From a bacterium BMS3Bbin05 (lineage in GTDB: Bacteria; Nitrospirota; Thermodesulfovibrionia; Thermodesulfovibrionales; BMS3Bbin05): a stretch of 56,319 bases of DNA. Below are positions 1-7,750 of the stretch, in pieces. The translations under genes were made by a program, and so were the position numbers. Location of the stretch: positions 1 through 56,319 of the forward strand of contig BDTO01000030.1 in NCBI GenBank assembly GCA_002897855.1, written 5' to 3'. Under the pieces are notes generated by a model. It worked only from the letters and a program-made list of their open reading frames with translations. It did no database searches and had not been told where the DNA came from. Positions within the stretch are counted from its first letter, which is position 1, and each line of letters begins with the position of its first letter.

Positions 1-189
1 CTCTCCTTTATCCTGTTAATCCTGTCTAAAATTAAAGAGATTGATAGGGGTCAGATGTTAAGTGTTAAGCATTTTCTTCCTTCATATAGACGCAAAGCGT
101 TTAAATCGCATAGAGCATAGAGCATGGGGTAGAGCGTTAAAGTCAAAAACTGCTCATCACGAAGAGCACGAAGGGCACGAAGAGTTTTC

Positions 190-281
190 TTAGACAGGAT
201 GTACAGGATGTTTCAGGATAACTGATTAACAACAGGATTTTTGTCTCTTTTCTCTCCTTTATCCTGTTAATCCTGTCTAAA
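190..281. repeat. acaggat/atcctgt inverted repeat, copy 1
   Basis: The left arm ttagacaggat (190-200) is complementary to the end of the right arm atcctgttaatcctgtctaa (261-280), so the segment can fold into a long hairpin. A near copy lies at 542-620, a partial right arm at 10-30, and decayed arms near 2757-2770 and 2886-2905. I see no transposase or coding content inside it. Confidence 0.7.
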
Positions 282-541
282 TTCAGGTATTTGTCTTTAT
301 TCGCATGCGAGTACCAGGGGTCAGGTCTACACATTTTACACAAGCCTGCAAGCGAGCAAGCCTGATAGCAGGTTCTCTTGGGACGTACTTTGGGGACGTT
401 GTTGCATACTATGCATAACTCCTCAAGAAGTATGTATGCTTATGGAAACGTAATTTTTCCGGTTTGTCAAAAAGCATAGCGCTAAGAGCATAGGGCATAG
501 CGTTACCAGCCGCGATTCAAAGTATATAAGACTTTTTTCTT

Positions 542-620
542 TTTAGACAGGATGTTTCAGGATGGACTGATTAACAACAGGATTCTTGTCTTTTCTTTTA
601 TCCTGTTAATCCTGTCTAAA
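542..620. repeat. acaggat/atcctgt inverted repeat, copy 2
   Basis: This is the second near-complete copy of the element at 190-281, with the same arms (tttagacaggat at 542-553, atcctgtctaaa at 609-620) and the same centre 'gattaacaacaggatt', but with short deletions. The two copies are direct repeats of one another, and each is internally an inverted repeat. Confidence 0.7.
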
Positions 621-958
621 ATAGAGATCTCCGGGAGTCAGATCTTAAATATTAAGTATCTTGCGGTCTATCTCGTCTTATTCGCATGGAGCATGGCGCA
701 GGGCGGACAGGCTACCGCCCTTCCGGAACAACTCCGGCAAGTTCCGGTCGCAATTTATCCGGTTACGGGTATTGTATGTTGCAGGGTTGACAGTAAAATC
801 CCCCCTTGAAAAACAATGTATTATAATACTTTAAAGAATTAAAAGGCTATGGGCAAGCGAGCAAGCGGGTTAGTTGCGTTCATGGCGTTAATAGCGTTAT
901 TCGGGTTTATAGGGTTTATAAAAGAGCGAGAAAGGCGGGGATGAAGCATTAAGTAAAT

Positions 959-1132
959 TTATCTATTTCTTCCTTTCATCTCCCTGATAATCTCTTGCAA
1001 GTCTTTTTTATCAAACATCTTTTTTCTTTCTTCAGTATAATCTCCATAACCTCTTTCATATTCAAGAATAAATAAGGTAGCGCCGGCAACATCGGGGCTT
1101 ACCTCCTCTAAAAATTTCAATATACTGTCTAT
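959..1132 (-). pseudogene. 3' remnant of an unidentified gene
   Basis: On the minus strand a frame runs about 57 codons to a stop at 959-961 and reads like real protein: acidic/hydrophobic alternation, '...LEYERGYGDYTEERK...' and a basic helix ending 'EIIREMKGRNR'. It has no ATG. Its upstream side runs into a pyrimidine-rich 'accgtccccttttcttc' word at about 1135-1160 and then an in-frame stop. I read it as the C-terminal end of a gene cut by a repeat. The family is not recognised. It could also start at an internal TTG as a very small protein. Confidence 0.35.
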
Positions 1133-1180
1133 GAAAAGAAGAAAAGGGGACGGTGCTAATTTTCTTCTTCACACCACTCA

Positions 1181-1396
1181 TTAAGCCTTATCCCATTCCT
1201 CGTCACTTATGTTTGCCTGCCTGAGGATTTCTTTAACCAAACTTATATGAATGTCTCCACTTCCATGGGGATTGGGAATACGAATCTTTTTTCTTCCTTT
1301 TATCATGAATTGATGTCTTTTACCTGAAAGTGGGCCCAGATATCCCAGTGATCTGAATTTTCTAACTAATTCTTTCCTTGAAATATTAGAAGGCAT
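1181..1396 (-). CDS. hicA: HicA-type mRNA interferase toxin
   Basis: A 71-residue protein of HicA size and fold: an N-terminal helix (SRKELVRKFRSLGY), then a beta strand with the family histidine in GKRHQFM (His28), a basic strand (GRKKIRIPNP) and a C-terminal helix ending in the SDEEW motif common in HicA. HicA toxins cleave mRNA independently of the ribosome and are held inactive by HicB. The ATG directly follows the HicB stop (TAAATG), so the pair is translationally coupled with the antitoxin first. It lies among dense repeats, which is typical of accessory toxin-antitoxin loci. Confidence 0.88.
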   Translation of the reverse strand: MPSNISRKELVRKFRSLGYLGPLSGKRHQFMIKGRKKIRIPNPHGSGDIHISLVKEILRQANISDEEWDKA

Positions 1397-1642
1397 TTAC
1401 GCAGCGGTAACTTCCTTTATATTCAAGTCAATGCCTCCAAGCTCCGGAACAGGGTCCCGGTCCCTGAGTTTTAAAATTAACCATTCATCAAGAACTTCCA
1501 AAAGCTCTTTTCTGCATTCTTCAACCGATTTACCATTAGCCCAGACACCTTCAAAACCCGGAATTTCAGCAAACCAGGTTCCATCATCCAACTTTTTATA
1601 TTCTGCCTTTTCTAAAGCCTTCTGTGTATATTCAAACAACAT
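1397..1642 (-). CDS. hicB: HicB-type antitoxin
   Basis: An 81-residue protein with the degraded RNase H-like fold of HicB: a strand rich in charged residues, then DGTWFAEIPGFEGVWANGKSVEECRKEL, which is the hallmark of the family (D-G-x-W/Y-x-A-x-I-P-G and the helix beginning S-x-E-E). It is short and has no separate C-terminal ribbon-helix-helix or HTH domain, so autoregulation may depend on the HicAB complex. A G-rich Shine-Dalgarno (aaggggg) precedes the ATG at 1642 by about 6 bases. It is the first gene of the hicBA pair. Confidence 0.88.
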   Translation of the reverse strand: MLFEYTQKALEKAEYKKLDDGTWFAEIPGFEGVWANGKSVEECRKELLEVLDEWLILKLRDRDPVPELGGIDLNIKEVTAA

Positions 1643-1927
1643 GGATAACCCCCTTGTTTCTTAAATTATAACACAATATAAAAATCAATTAGACGTAAAA
1701 GGAAAGTACGCAAGCCCACACGCCTTCAAGCGGACAGGCTGACAATAAATTATAATACGCCGGACAGGCGGAGGGCAAGGGGGTGAGGAGTGAGGGGCGG
1801 ACAGGCTATGTCCGACGTCCTATGTCCTGTGTTCTAAGTTCGGGACAACCTTTCAATATTGACATTTCACCTAAGGCCTGCAAGCCTTAAAAGCAGATTA
1901 CGATTTGGTTCTTTTGTAATCTATACT
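1643..1927. repeat. intergenic word repeats between toxin loci
   Basis: This holds 'ggacaggc' words at about 1733-1795 and an array of 'tccgacgtcctatgtcctg' type words at about 1806-1840. It shares that vocabulary with the large array at 10377-10463. No gene is seen. Confidence 0.6.
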
Positions 1928-2281
1928 TTATTTATAATTCTGCAACCAATCAAGGGAATTCTTTATTTCATCCCTTTGTCTTACATTAAGGAAATTTGTT
2001 ATCCTCCTGCTTAATTCCTTTAAAGGAAGATAATCTGTTACTACTATTCCATTGTGAGACATGCCTTTCTCGTAATATTCCCTCTGCAAAATTACAAAGT
2101 GTTTTACATTTCTTGGCAATAATACCCGGCCATGTTTTGTTGCGTACGCTAACTGTTCTTTATCTGCTTTGCCTCTCATGTCAAGTTCATGAGCACTAAC
2201 TACATTGAATCCTTTACTCCTTAAAGCAACTGCTATGCGGTCTGAGAGATCTTCATCTATATAGAGCTTTATTTTCTCCAA
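1928..2281 (-). CDS. DUF5615 PIN-like toxin
   Basis: A 117-residue protein of the DUF5615 (PIN-like) family. The acidic N-terminal motif YIDEDLSDRIAVALRSKGFNV and the later GRVLLPRNVKHF segment occupy the positions of the family's two acidic clusters. These proteins pair with DUF433 proteins as putative VapC-like toxins. The second cluster usually reads T-x-N/D-x-x-D-F; here it is P-R-N-V-K-H-F, so a conserved Thr and Asp are replaced by Pro56 and His61, which could weaken or abolish nuclease activity. Its start overlaps the end of the DUF433 gene by 13 bases, so it is coupled to it. Confidence 0.82.
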   Translation of the reverse strand: MEKIKLYIDEDLSDRIAVALRSKGFNVVSAHELDMRGKADKEQLAYATKHGRVLLPRNVKHFVILQREYYEKGMSHNGIVVTDYLPLKELSRRITNFLNVRQRDEIKNSLDWLQNYK

Positions 2282-2568
2282 GTCTCGCCTTCTGTTTTCT
2301 CAATCCAGTACCCTTCCTTGTTCTCTTCAATTATTCGGTCAATTTCTTCTTTATGGTCATAATAGTAAGAGAGGGCATCATAAACCTGTGCATGTGTAAT
2401 ATGAGGATACATGGCTACTATCTCATCTACTGAATGCCCTGCCCTATCCATTTCAATAATAAGGCTAACGCTAATCCTTGTCCCTGTGATTACAGGTTCT
2501 CCTCCACATACACCTTTTTTAATAGAGATATATGGATGTTTCTTTATTTTTTTAACTGCAAGTCCCAT
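2269..2568 (-). CDS. DUF433 antitoxin-like HTH protein
   Basis: A 99-residue DUF433 protein. The motif HPYISIKKGVCGGEPVITGTRISVSLIIEMDRAGHSVDEIVAMYPHITHAQVYDALSYY is close to the family consensus (P-x-I..GxPxIxGTRI..V.....G.s..ei...yP.lt..qv..AL.Yy), a small winged/HTH-like fold. It precedes the DUF5615 gene as the likely antitoxin. The ATG at 2568 has the Shine-Dalgarno ggaggt about 9 bases upstream. The C-terminal tail (about residues 75-99, acidic) is probably the toxin-binding part by analogy with VapB proteins, which is inference. Confidence 0.82.
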   Translation of the reverse strand: MGLAVKKIKKHPYISIKKGVCGGEPVITGTRISVSLIIEMDRAGHSVDEIVAMYPHITHAQVYDALSYYYDHKEEIDRIIEENKEGYWIEKTEGETWRK

Positions 2569-3073
2569 TAGTACTTCACCTCCATATCAATTACAACCTA
2601 AATCTTAACTATCTGTCATACAATGAGCCGGCAAAGTCAGGGTCGTCTATTTGCATAGGGCAGAGCGAGCCGCAGATTTTCCCCTGTTAAATAGGTTCAA
2701 AATTTAACGGGGCAGGCGCAGATGGACGCAGATTTAAAGCATACAAGACTTTTTTCTTTTCGGACAGGATAAGGGCATTAACCACAGAGACACAGAGAGC
2801 ACCGAGGTTACAAAACGAATCGTAATATTGCCTGTCTTATTATTTATCATTTTTGTCATTCCGGACTTGATCCGGAATCTCTTCTTTATCCTTTAATCCT
2901 GTCTAAAACTAAAGCATTTGTCTTTATCTCTGTGACCTTCCCGAATGCTTTCGGGATGGCTAAGCCTTTTTTATCCTGTTTCTTTTTGTTCATGGTAGGT
3001 TCGTTTATTTAGTTTGTTTGGTTTGTTTCGTTGATTGATTGGGTTTGGGTCGGGTTATAAAGGGGTCTGATAT
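2569..3073. repeat. gene-free stretch of mixed repeats
   Basis: This stretch carries 'accacagagacacagagagcaccgag' words (about 2780-2805), a 'gtcattccggacttgatccggaatct' palindrome (about 2854-2880), decayed acaggat arms (2757-2770, 2886-2905), a 13-base match (2953-2965) to the inner arm of the 35865-36006 element, and TTTGTTTGG-type words (about 2990-3055). I see no gene. Confidence 0.6.
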
Positions 3074-3439
3074 TTATTCACCTGCTTCATGCAATAATCT
3101 GTATTGTAAATCATCATCTATCCAAAAGCCTGTCTCTTTTAACTGCATCAGTATCGTTTTCAAAGAATTAATCTTTCCATCTTTCTTAGCTTTTAGCAGT
3201 ATGCCAAGGGTTCCTGTTATTTTAAATCCATATAATCTTGCTATCTCTCTTGCTTCAGAATCGTCAAGTAAAATTAAATCTGCACCAGTTTCGATAGACA
3301 ATGCGATCACTTCAGATTCTCCTGTATCTAACGAAACCGTCAATAATTTGACCAGCGTTTGTTCTTTAACTTTTTGATCATTCTTTACCTTCTTTTTGTA
3401 AACTCTGTTAAATCCATGGTCCCATGTTATTTTAATCAC
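3074..3439 (-). CDS. possible RelE/YafQ-PIN chimeric toxin
   Basis: A 121-residue protein whose two halves match different toxin families. Residues 1-27 (MIKITWDHGFNRVYKKKVKN and following) look like the N-terminus of a RelE/YafQ-type mRNA interferase. Residues about 34-121 (LDTGESEVIALSIE, ADLILLDDSEAREIA, ITGTLGILLKAKKDGKI, GFWIDDDL) are the C-terminal two thirds of a DUF3368 PIN-domain toxin. The N-terminal PIN strand with its first catalytic Asp (usually near 'VSDTSPLI') is missing. It starts at GTG overlapping the antitoxin stop (GTGATTAA). It is probably a recombinant or decayed toxin, and activity is doubtful. Confidence 0.6.
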   Translation of the reverse strand: MIKITWDHGFNRVYKKKVKNDQKVKEQTLVKLLTVSLDTGESEVIALSIETGADLILLDDSEAREIARLYGFKITGTLGILLKAKKDGKINSLKTILMQLKETGFWIDDDLQYRLLHEAGE

Positions 3440-3647
3440 TCTCTAAATCCTTATATAATTCTTTCACAGTCCCTTTTTTAATCCTTCCCTTTTTCAGATT
3501 GGCCATTGCCTCCCTTGCCCTCTTTGCTATGGAATCTCTTTTAGCTTCGATAAGTTGTTTTTTTATAATTTCAACTGCATACTCTTTGTCATCGAGTTTC
3601 AGATGGCTGAAATCTTCTATCAGTTTATTTAATGTTGTACTGCCCAT
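3432..3647 (-). CDS. antitoxin of a RelE/YafQ-type module
   Basis: A 71-residue helical, charged protein: MGSTTLNKLIEDFSHLKLDDKEYAVEIIKKQLIEAKRDSIAKRAREAMANLKKGRIKKGTVKELYKDLESD in outline. The pattern (a short helix, 'L..l..dekeya.eiikkqLiEaKRd.iakRa.eA..nlkkG..kkGtvkeLy.DLe') is what I know of small antitoxins placed before RelE/ParE-fold toxins, not before DUF3368 PIN toxins. The gene has a strong Shine-Dalgarno (aaaggaggt) 7 bases before ATG at 3647. Its stop overlaps the start of the downstream chimeric toxin by 8 bases. Its identity supports a RelE-type origin for the toxin's N-terminus. Confidence 0.6.
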   Translation of the reverse strand: MGSTTLNKLIEDFSHLKLDDKEYAVEIIKKQLIEAKRDSIAKRAREAMANLKKGRIKKGTVKELYKDLESD

Positions 3648-3727
3648 CCTGTAACCTCCTTTAAATATATCTGTTTTATTTTAACATAATAAAGCGGGCA
3701 AGCGGGCTGGCGATGGGTGAGGGGTGT

Positions 3728-5170
3728 TCATGGCGTAGTGTGTCTTCCGTACCGGTCGTCGAACCTCTCGATATCATCCTCACCGACGTATTCACCGTTC
3801 TGCACCTCGATGATTTCAAGCGGAACTTTTCCCGGATTTTCAAGGCGGTGCAGTGTCGATTTCGGCACATAAGCGGACTCATTCTCGTGGATAAATATCT
3901 CTTTCTCCCCGATCGTGACCCGGGCTGTGCCACTGACAACTACCCAGTGCTCGGAACGGTGACAATGCATCTGAAGGCTCAGCCTTTCGCCCGTGTTTAC
4001 TACTATCCTCTTGATCTTGTATCTCGGCCCTTCCTCAAGCACGGTGTAACTGCCCCAGGGACGGTAGGTTGTAACATGTTCTATCGCTTCTTTGCGTTCG
4101 GTCCTGTTCAATTCCCGTACTATATCCCGAACCTTCTGCGCCTCTCCCTTTTTTGAAATGAGTATGGCATCGTCCGTCTCGACTATGAGGCAATCCTCCA
4201 TGCCTATTGCGGCTATAAGCCTCTTATTGCCCAGTATCAGTGAGCCCTCCGTACCCGTGGTCAGGACATCACCCTTCGTTACATTGCCTTTATCATCCTT
4301 ATCCATCACATCGTATATGGAATCCCAGGAACCTATGTCATTCCAGTAGATGTCAAGAGGCGCAGTCACGACCCTGTCGGACTTCTCCATGACTGCATAG
4401 TCTATTGATACGGCCGGCATCTTTTCAAAGCCTGCTATCATCTCTTCGTAGCTCATGCCGAGGAATTCGCTTATGGCAGGGGCATGTTTTTCAAGCTCCT
4501 CTACCATTGTAGATATGCTGAACGCAAACATCCCGGAGTTCCAGTAGTAATTTCCCTCATCGAGGTACCGTACAGCCGTTTCATGGTCCGGTTTTTCAAC
4601 AAACTTCTCCACTCTGAAATATTCCCTGCCGGGCCGGTCAGGCAACTGCCCGGCGCTTATTTCATGCCCTTCTCCGGCCATTATGTAACCGTAGCCCGTC
4701 TCGGGTCTTTCGGGCCTGATGCCGAAGGTAACAATGAATCCCTTTTCCGCTTCTGATTCCGCAAGGCGCAAGTATTCGGCAAACCTGTCATCAGGCCTTA
4801 TTACATGATCCGAAGGAGATACGAAAACAATCTCATCACCGCTGCATCCGAGCTTCTCCAGGCAATACTTGATACCGAGGGCTATTGCGGGTGCCGTGTT
4901 CCTGCCTGCGGGTTCGAGTACCATATGGAAGCCGTGCTGATCTCCGGAAGCACCGGCCATGTCTTTCAGGTCCGACCCGACGTAGAACCTGTACTGTTCA
5001 TTTGTCATTACGATAAGGTCATCCGGAGATACTACGTTTAAAAGTCGCCGCGCCGTCTGCTGAAGGAGAGACGCTGTGTCGTTAAGAATGAGGAACTGTT
5101 TTGGATAATTTTTTCGGGACAGGGGCCACAGCCTCGTACCCGATCCGCCCGCAAGTATTAATGCCTTCAT
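3728..5170 (-). CDS. manC: mannose-1-phosphate guanylyltransferase/mannose-6-phosphate isomerase
   Basis: A 480-residue type II bifunctional enzyme making GDP-mannose. The N-terminal nucleotidyltransferase domain opens with the pyrophosphorylase signature LAGGSGTRLWPLSR (residues 7-20) and includes FVEKPD and the WNSGMF motif. The C-terminal cupin domain (about 365-475) has the isomerase metal-site pattern QMHCHRSEHWVVVSGTA and later Y-V-P-K-S-T-L-H. Length matches the family (about 470-480). The ATG has Shine-Dalgarno aagaggtgg. It is last in the minus-strand exopolysaccharide block, 89 bases after the mannomutase stop. The stop codon sits in a 'gccatgaaca' repeat-like word. Confidence 0.95.
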   Translation of the reverse strand: MKALILAGGSGTRLWPLSRKNYPKQFLILNDTASLLQQTARRLLNVVSPDDLIVMTNEQYRFYVGSDLKDMAGASGDQHGFHMVLEPAGRNTAPAIALGIKYCLEKLGCSGDEIVFVSPSDHVIRPDDRFAEYLRLAESEAEKGFIVTFGIRPERPETGYGYIMAGEGHEISAGQLPDRPGREYFRVEKFVEKPDHETAVRYLDEGNYYWNSGMFAFSISTMVEELEKHAPAISEFLGMSYEEMIAGFEKMPAVSIDYAVMEKSDRVVTAPLDIYWNDIGSWDSIYDVMDKDDKGNVTKGDVLTTGTEGSLILGNKRLIAAIGMEDCLIVETDDAILISKKGEAQKVRDIVRELNRTERKEAIEHVTTYRPWGSYTVLEEGPRYKIKRIVVNTGERLSLQMHCHRSEHWVVVSGTARVTIGEKEIFIHENESAYVPKSTLHRLENPGKVPLEIIEVQNGEYVGEDDIERFDDRYGRHTTP

Positions 5171-5230
5171 TTGTAATCCACCTCTTGTTAAATAATGCGC
5201 TTCTTCTCCCGTTTAGTCGATGAATTTGAG

Positions 5231-5271
5231 CCATGTCCGCCGTCTGCATGGCGGCCGGTTCATGAATAATG
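5231..5271 (-). repeat. 41-bp element before manC (pair of 36567-36607)
   Basis: Read on the minus strand, this 41-bp segment matches 36567-36607 (plus) at 35 of 41 positions. It begins with the last codons of the upstream mannomutase (cat tat tca tga) and contains a CCGCC/GGCGG inverted repeat around atgcagac. In both places it lies 60-85 bases upstream of a start codon in the same orientation (manC here, an OsmC-family gene there), so it may be a regulatory hairpin or a dispersed repeat. Confidence 0.6.
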
Positions 5272-6705
5272 ATCAGTGCCTTTTTTGAGAATTTTCTCTC
5301 TGACACTGTTATACTCACCCTCAAGCAAGGCCCTGTATTGCCTCAGACTGTCTTCATCCTCCGCCTCCACCCTCATAACAACAACCGGCTGTGTATTGCT
5401 CGGCCTCAGAAGGGCCCATCCCCTGTCAAATACTATACGTATGCCGTCGATATCGTTTATCTCTTTTATTCCGAACCCCGGATTACCATTCAACCCGTAA
5501 GCCCTGAAACGTTCCGCCACTTCCGCCACTATACCTTTCTTCAGGTCGTCAGGGCAGTCCATACGTATCTCCGGGGTATAATGCATCTCCGGTATACCGG
5601 CAAGCATCTCATCTATCCCCATGCCGGACAATTTCAGGATCTCGGCCAGCCGTAAGGTAACATAGATCGCATCGTCATATCCGAAATATCTATCCGCAAT
5701 GAAGATATGCCCGCTGAACTCTCCCGCCAGGAGCGCATTCTCCTCTTTCATCTTGCTCTTGACCAGGGAATGCCCCGTTTTCCACATTATGGGATTACCG
5801 CCTGACCTCATTATATCATCAAACAGCAGTTGTGAACACTTGACATCTCCGATGATGGTTGCACCTTCATGTCTTTTAAGTATGTCCCTTGCCAGGATAA
5901 TCATGAGATGGTCTCCCCATATGATATTCCCGGAGGGACCGATTACACCTATCCTGTCTGCGTCTCCGTCGTATCCGATCCCGATATCGGCCTTTTCCTG
6001 TTTTGTCGTCTCTCTCAGGTCATTCAGGAACTCAACCACAGTAGGATCAGGATGGTGGTTTGGAAATCTCCCGTCCGGTTCACAGTAAAGTGGGACAATA
6101 TCACAGCCCGCCGATGCCAGGATCCCGGGGGCAACCAGACCTGCGGTCCCGTTGCCCGCGTCAAGTACGATCTTCAGTCTCCTGTACTTCCCGCCGGACA
6201 GATAAGAGAATCTGTCCATCATGAATTTTTTATATTCAGCGACAATATCGTACGTCTCAGTACTGCCCCGCCCTGCGGCCTTCAGTAAGTCCCCTGTGGT
6301 GATGAGATTTTTCAGCTCCTGTATGGACCTGCCGTATATCGTATCTTTGCCTATGCTGAGCTTGAAGCCGTTATACTCGGGAGGGTTATGGCTCCCCGTG
6401 ACCATTACTCCTCCGTCGAGATCAAGATGGAAGAGGGAAAAATATTGTAACGGAGTCGGGCAGATCCCCAGATCGTAGACATCGAGCCCCGTGCCGACAA
6501 TGCCCTCGATCAACCCTTCCGCCAGTTCCCCGGAACCGAGTCGCACATCTCTTCCAACGCTCACCCGTTGCGCAGCGGGGATCGACCTTTTCAGGTAAGT
6601 CCCGAACGCCCTGCCGAGGGATACGGACATGTCCCCGGAGAGGTCTTTTCCCATAATCCCCCTGACATCGTATTCCCTGAATATCTCTGAATTAATGTTT
6701 GGCAT
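5260..6705 (-). CDS. manB: phosphomannomutase/phosphoglucomutase
   Basis: A 481-residue alpha-D-phosphohexomutase converting mannose-6-P to mannose-1-P (and probably glucose-6-P to glucose-1-P), feeding ManC. All four signature motifs are visible: the catalytic serine loop TGSHNPPEYNGFK, the Mg site GYDGDADRIG, the sugar-binding loop GEFSGHIF, and the phosphate-binding loop RPSNTQP near the C-terminus. The opening INSEIFREYDVRGIMG is typical of the bacterial ManB/AlgC group. The start ATG lies one base after the stop of the upstream epimerase (TAAAATG), indicating coupled translation. Confidence 0.94.
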   Translation of the reverse strand: MPNINSEIFREYDVRGIMGKDLSGDMSVSLGRAFGTYLKRSIPAAQRVSVGRDVRLGSGELAEGLIEGIVGTGLDVYDLGICPTPLQYFSLFHLDLDGGVMVTGSHNPPEYNGFKLSIGKDTIYGRSIQELKNLITTGDLLKAAGRGSTETYDIVAEYKKFMMDRFSYLSGGKYRRLKIVLDAGNGTAGLVAPGILASAGCDIVPLYCEPDGRFPNHHPDPTVVEFLNDLRETTKQEKADIGIGYDGDADRIGVIGPSGNIIWGDHLMIILARDILKRHEGATIIGDVKCSQLLFDDIMRSGGNPIMWKTGHSLVKSKMKEENALLAGEFSGHIFIADRYFGYDDAIYVTLRLAEILKLSGMGIDEMLAGIPEMHYTPEIRMDCPDDLKKGIVAEVAERFRAYGLNGNPGFGIKEINDIDGIRIVFDRGWALLRPSNTQPVVVMRVEAEDEDSLRQYRALLEGEYNSVREKILKKGTDHYS

Positions 6706-6706
6706 T

Positions 6707-7732
6707 TTACATAACCCCGTAATATTCCCTGTACCAGTCGACGAATTTTTTTATCCCTTCCCTGAGCCGGGTGGCCGGCCGGAAGCCTGTATCCCTTACA
6801 AGGTCGTCTATGTCCGCACAGGTTGCGGGCACATCGCCCGGCTGGATTGGAAGCATGTTCTTCTTCGCCTTCTTCCCGAGTGCATCCTCTATCGTCCCTA
6901 TGAATTCCATGAGATCAACGGGGTTGTTGTTGCCTATATTGTAAAGCCTGTATGGTACACAGCTCGATGCGGTATCGGGCCTGTCGCCGCTCCATTCCGG
7001 ATCGGGCTCGGGCACCCTGCCGATGACCTTTACCACGCCCCCGACTATATCGTCTATATACGTAAAGTCCCTCTGCATCTTTCCGTAATTGAACACATCT
7101 ATGGGCATCCCTTCCATGATCGCCTTCGTAAACATGAAGTAGGCCATGTCCGGCCTGCCCCACGGGCCGTATACAGTAAAGAACCTGAGGCCGGTGACCG
7201 GTATCCGGTAAAGGTAGCTGTATGTATGAGCCATAAGCTCATTGGACTTCTTTGTAGCGGCGTAGAGTGAAACGGGATGGTCCACATTGTGATGGACAGA
7301 GAAAGGCATCGCCGTATTCAGGCCGTAGACCGAGCTCGAGGAGGCAAAGACGAGGTGCTTTACTCCGCTATGCCTGCATCCCTCGAGTATATTCATGAAG
7401 CCGTTTATGTTGCTGTCTATATAGGCATAGGGATTAATGAGCGAGTACCTGACCCCGGCCTGGGCGGCAAGGTTTACGACACAGTCGAACTTTTCCGTCT
7501 TAAAAAGCAACTCCATCCCTTCCCTGTCCTCGATGGAGAGCTTTTTAAACGAGAAGTTTTCTTCATCACCGATGAGGGCAAGGCGCGCCTTTTTCAGGCC
7601 GACGTCATAGTAGTCGTTCATGTTGTCTATGCCCGTGACAACGGCGCCAACCTCCAGCAGTTTCCTGCAGAGATGAAAACCGATGAAGCCGGCGGCCCCG
7701 GTTATGAGGATATTGTTAGATGAAAGTTCCAT
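6707..7732 (-). CDS. NAD-dependent epimerase, UDP-glucuronate 4-epimerase-like
   Basis: An extended short-chain dehydrogenase/reductase of about 341 residues. The NAD-binding glycine motif ITGAAGFIG is at the N-terminus, the catalytic serines fall in ASSSSVYG, and the YxxxK is YAATKKSNE. The segments GVRYSLINPYAYIDSN and LRFFTVYGPWGRPDMA are characteristic of the UDP-glucuronate 4-epimerase (CapI/LspL) subgroup, which supplies UDP-galacturonate for capsule or exopolysaccharide. ATG at 7732 places the dinucleotide fold at the usual distance; a GTG at 7750 would add six residues and has a weak AGGTT upstream. The exact sugar substrate is an inference. Confidence 0.88.
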   Translation of the reverse strand: MELSSNNILITGAAGFIGFHLCRKLLEVGAVVTGIDNMNDYYDVGLKKARLALIGDEENFSFKKLSIEDREGMELLFKTEKFDCVVNLAAQAGVRYSLINPYAYIDSNINGFMNILEGCRHSGVKHLVFASSSSVYGLNTAMPFSVHHNVDHPVSLYAATKKSNELMAHTYSYLYRIPVTGLRFFTVYGPWGRPDMAYFMFTKAIMEGMPIDVFNYGKMQRDFTYIDDIVGGVVKVIGRVPEPDPEWSGDRPDTASSCVPYRLYNIGNNNPVDLMEFIGTIEDALGKKAKKNMLPIQPGDVPATCADIDDLVRDTGFRPATRLREGIKKFVDWYREYYGVM

Positions 7733-7750
7733 GTTTAGAAATAATAGCAC

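Larger units (their letters stand above)
1..958. repeat. gene-free stretch of repeated words
   Basis: No convincing gene is seen here. The stretch is made of several short-word families: the acaggat/atcctgt family (10-30, 190-281, 542-620), 'gcatagagcatag' words (about 105-145 and 471-510), and 'gcgttaatagcgttat...gggtttatag' words (about 884-920). Open frames crossing these words have compositions typical of repeats and resemble no protein I know. The composition differs clearly from the flanking coding DNA. Confidence 0.7.

Noticed and set aside
143-343. 66-residue open frame (minus) near the window start
   Set aside because: Translated from the acaggat inverted repeat and words; no protein-like conservation pattern.
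552-809. 85-residue open frame (plus) overlapping the acaggat repeat
   Set aside because: Its N-terminus is translated repeat, no family is recognised, and it lies between repeat words without a Shine-Dalgarno.
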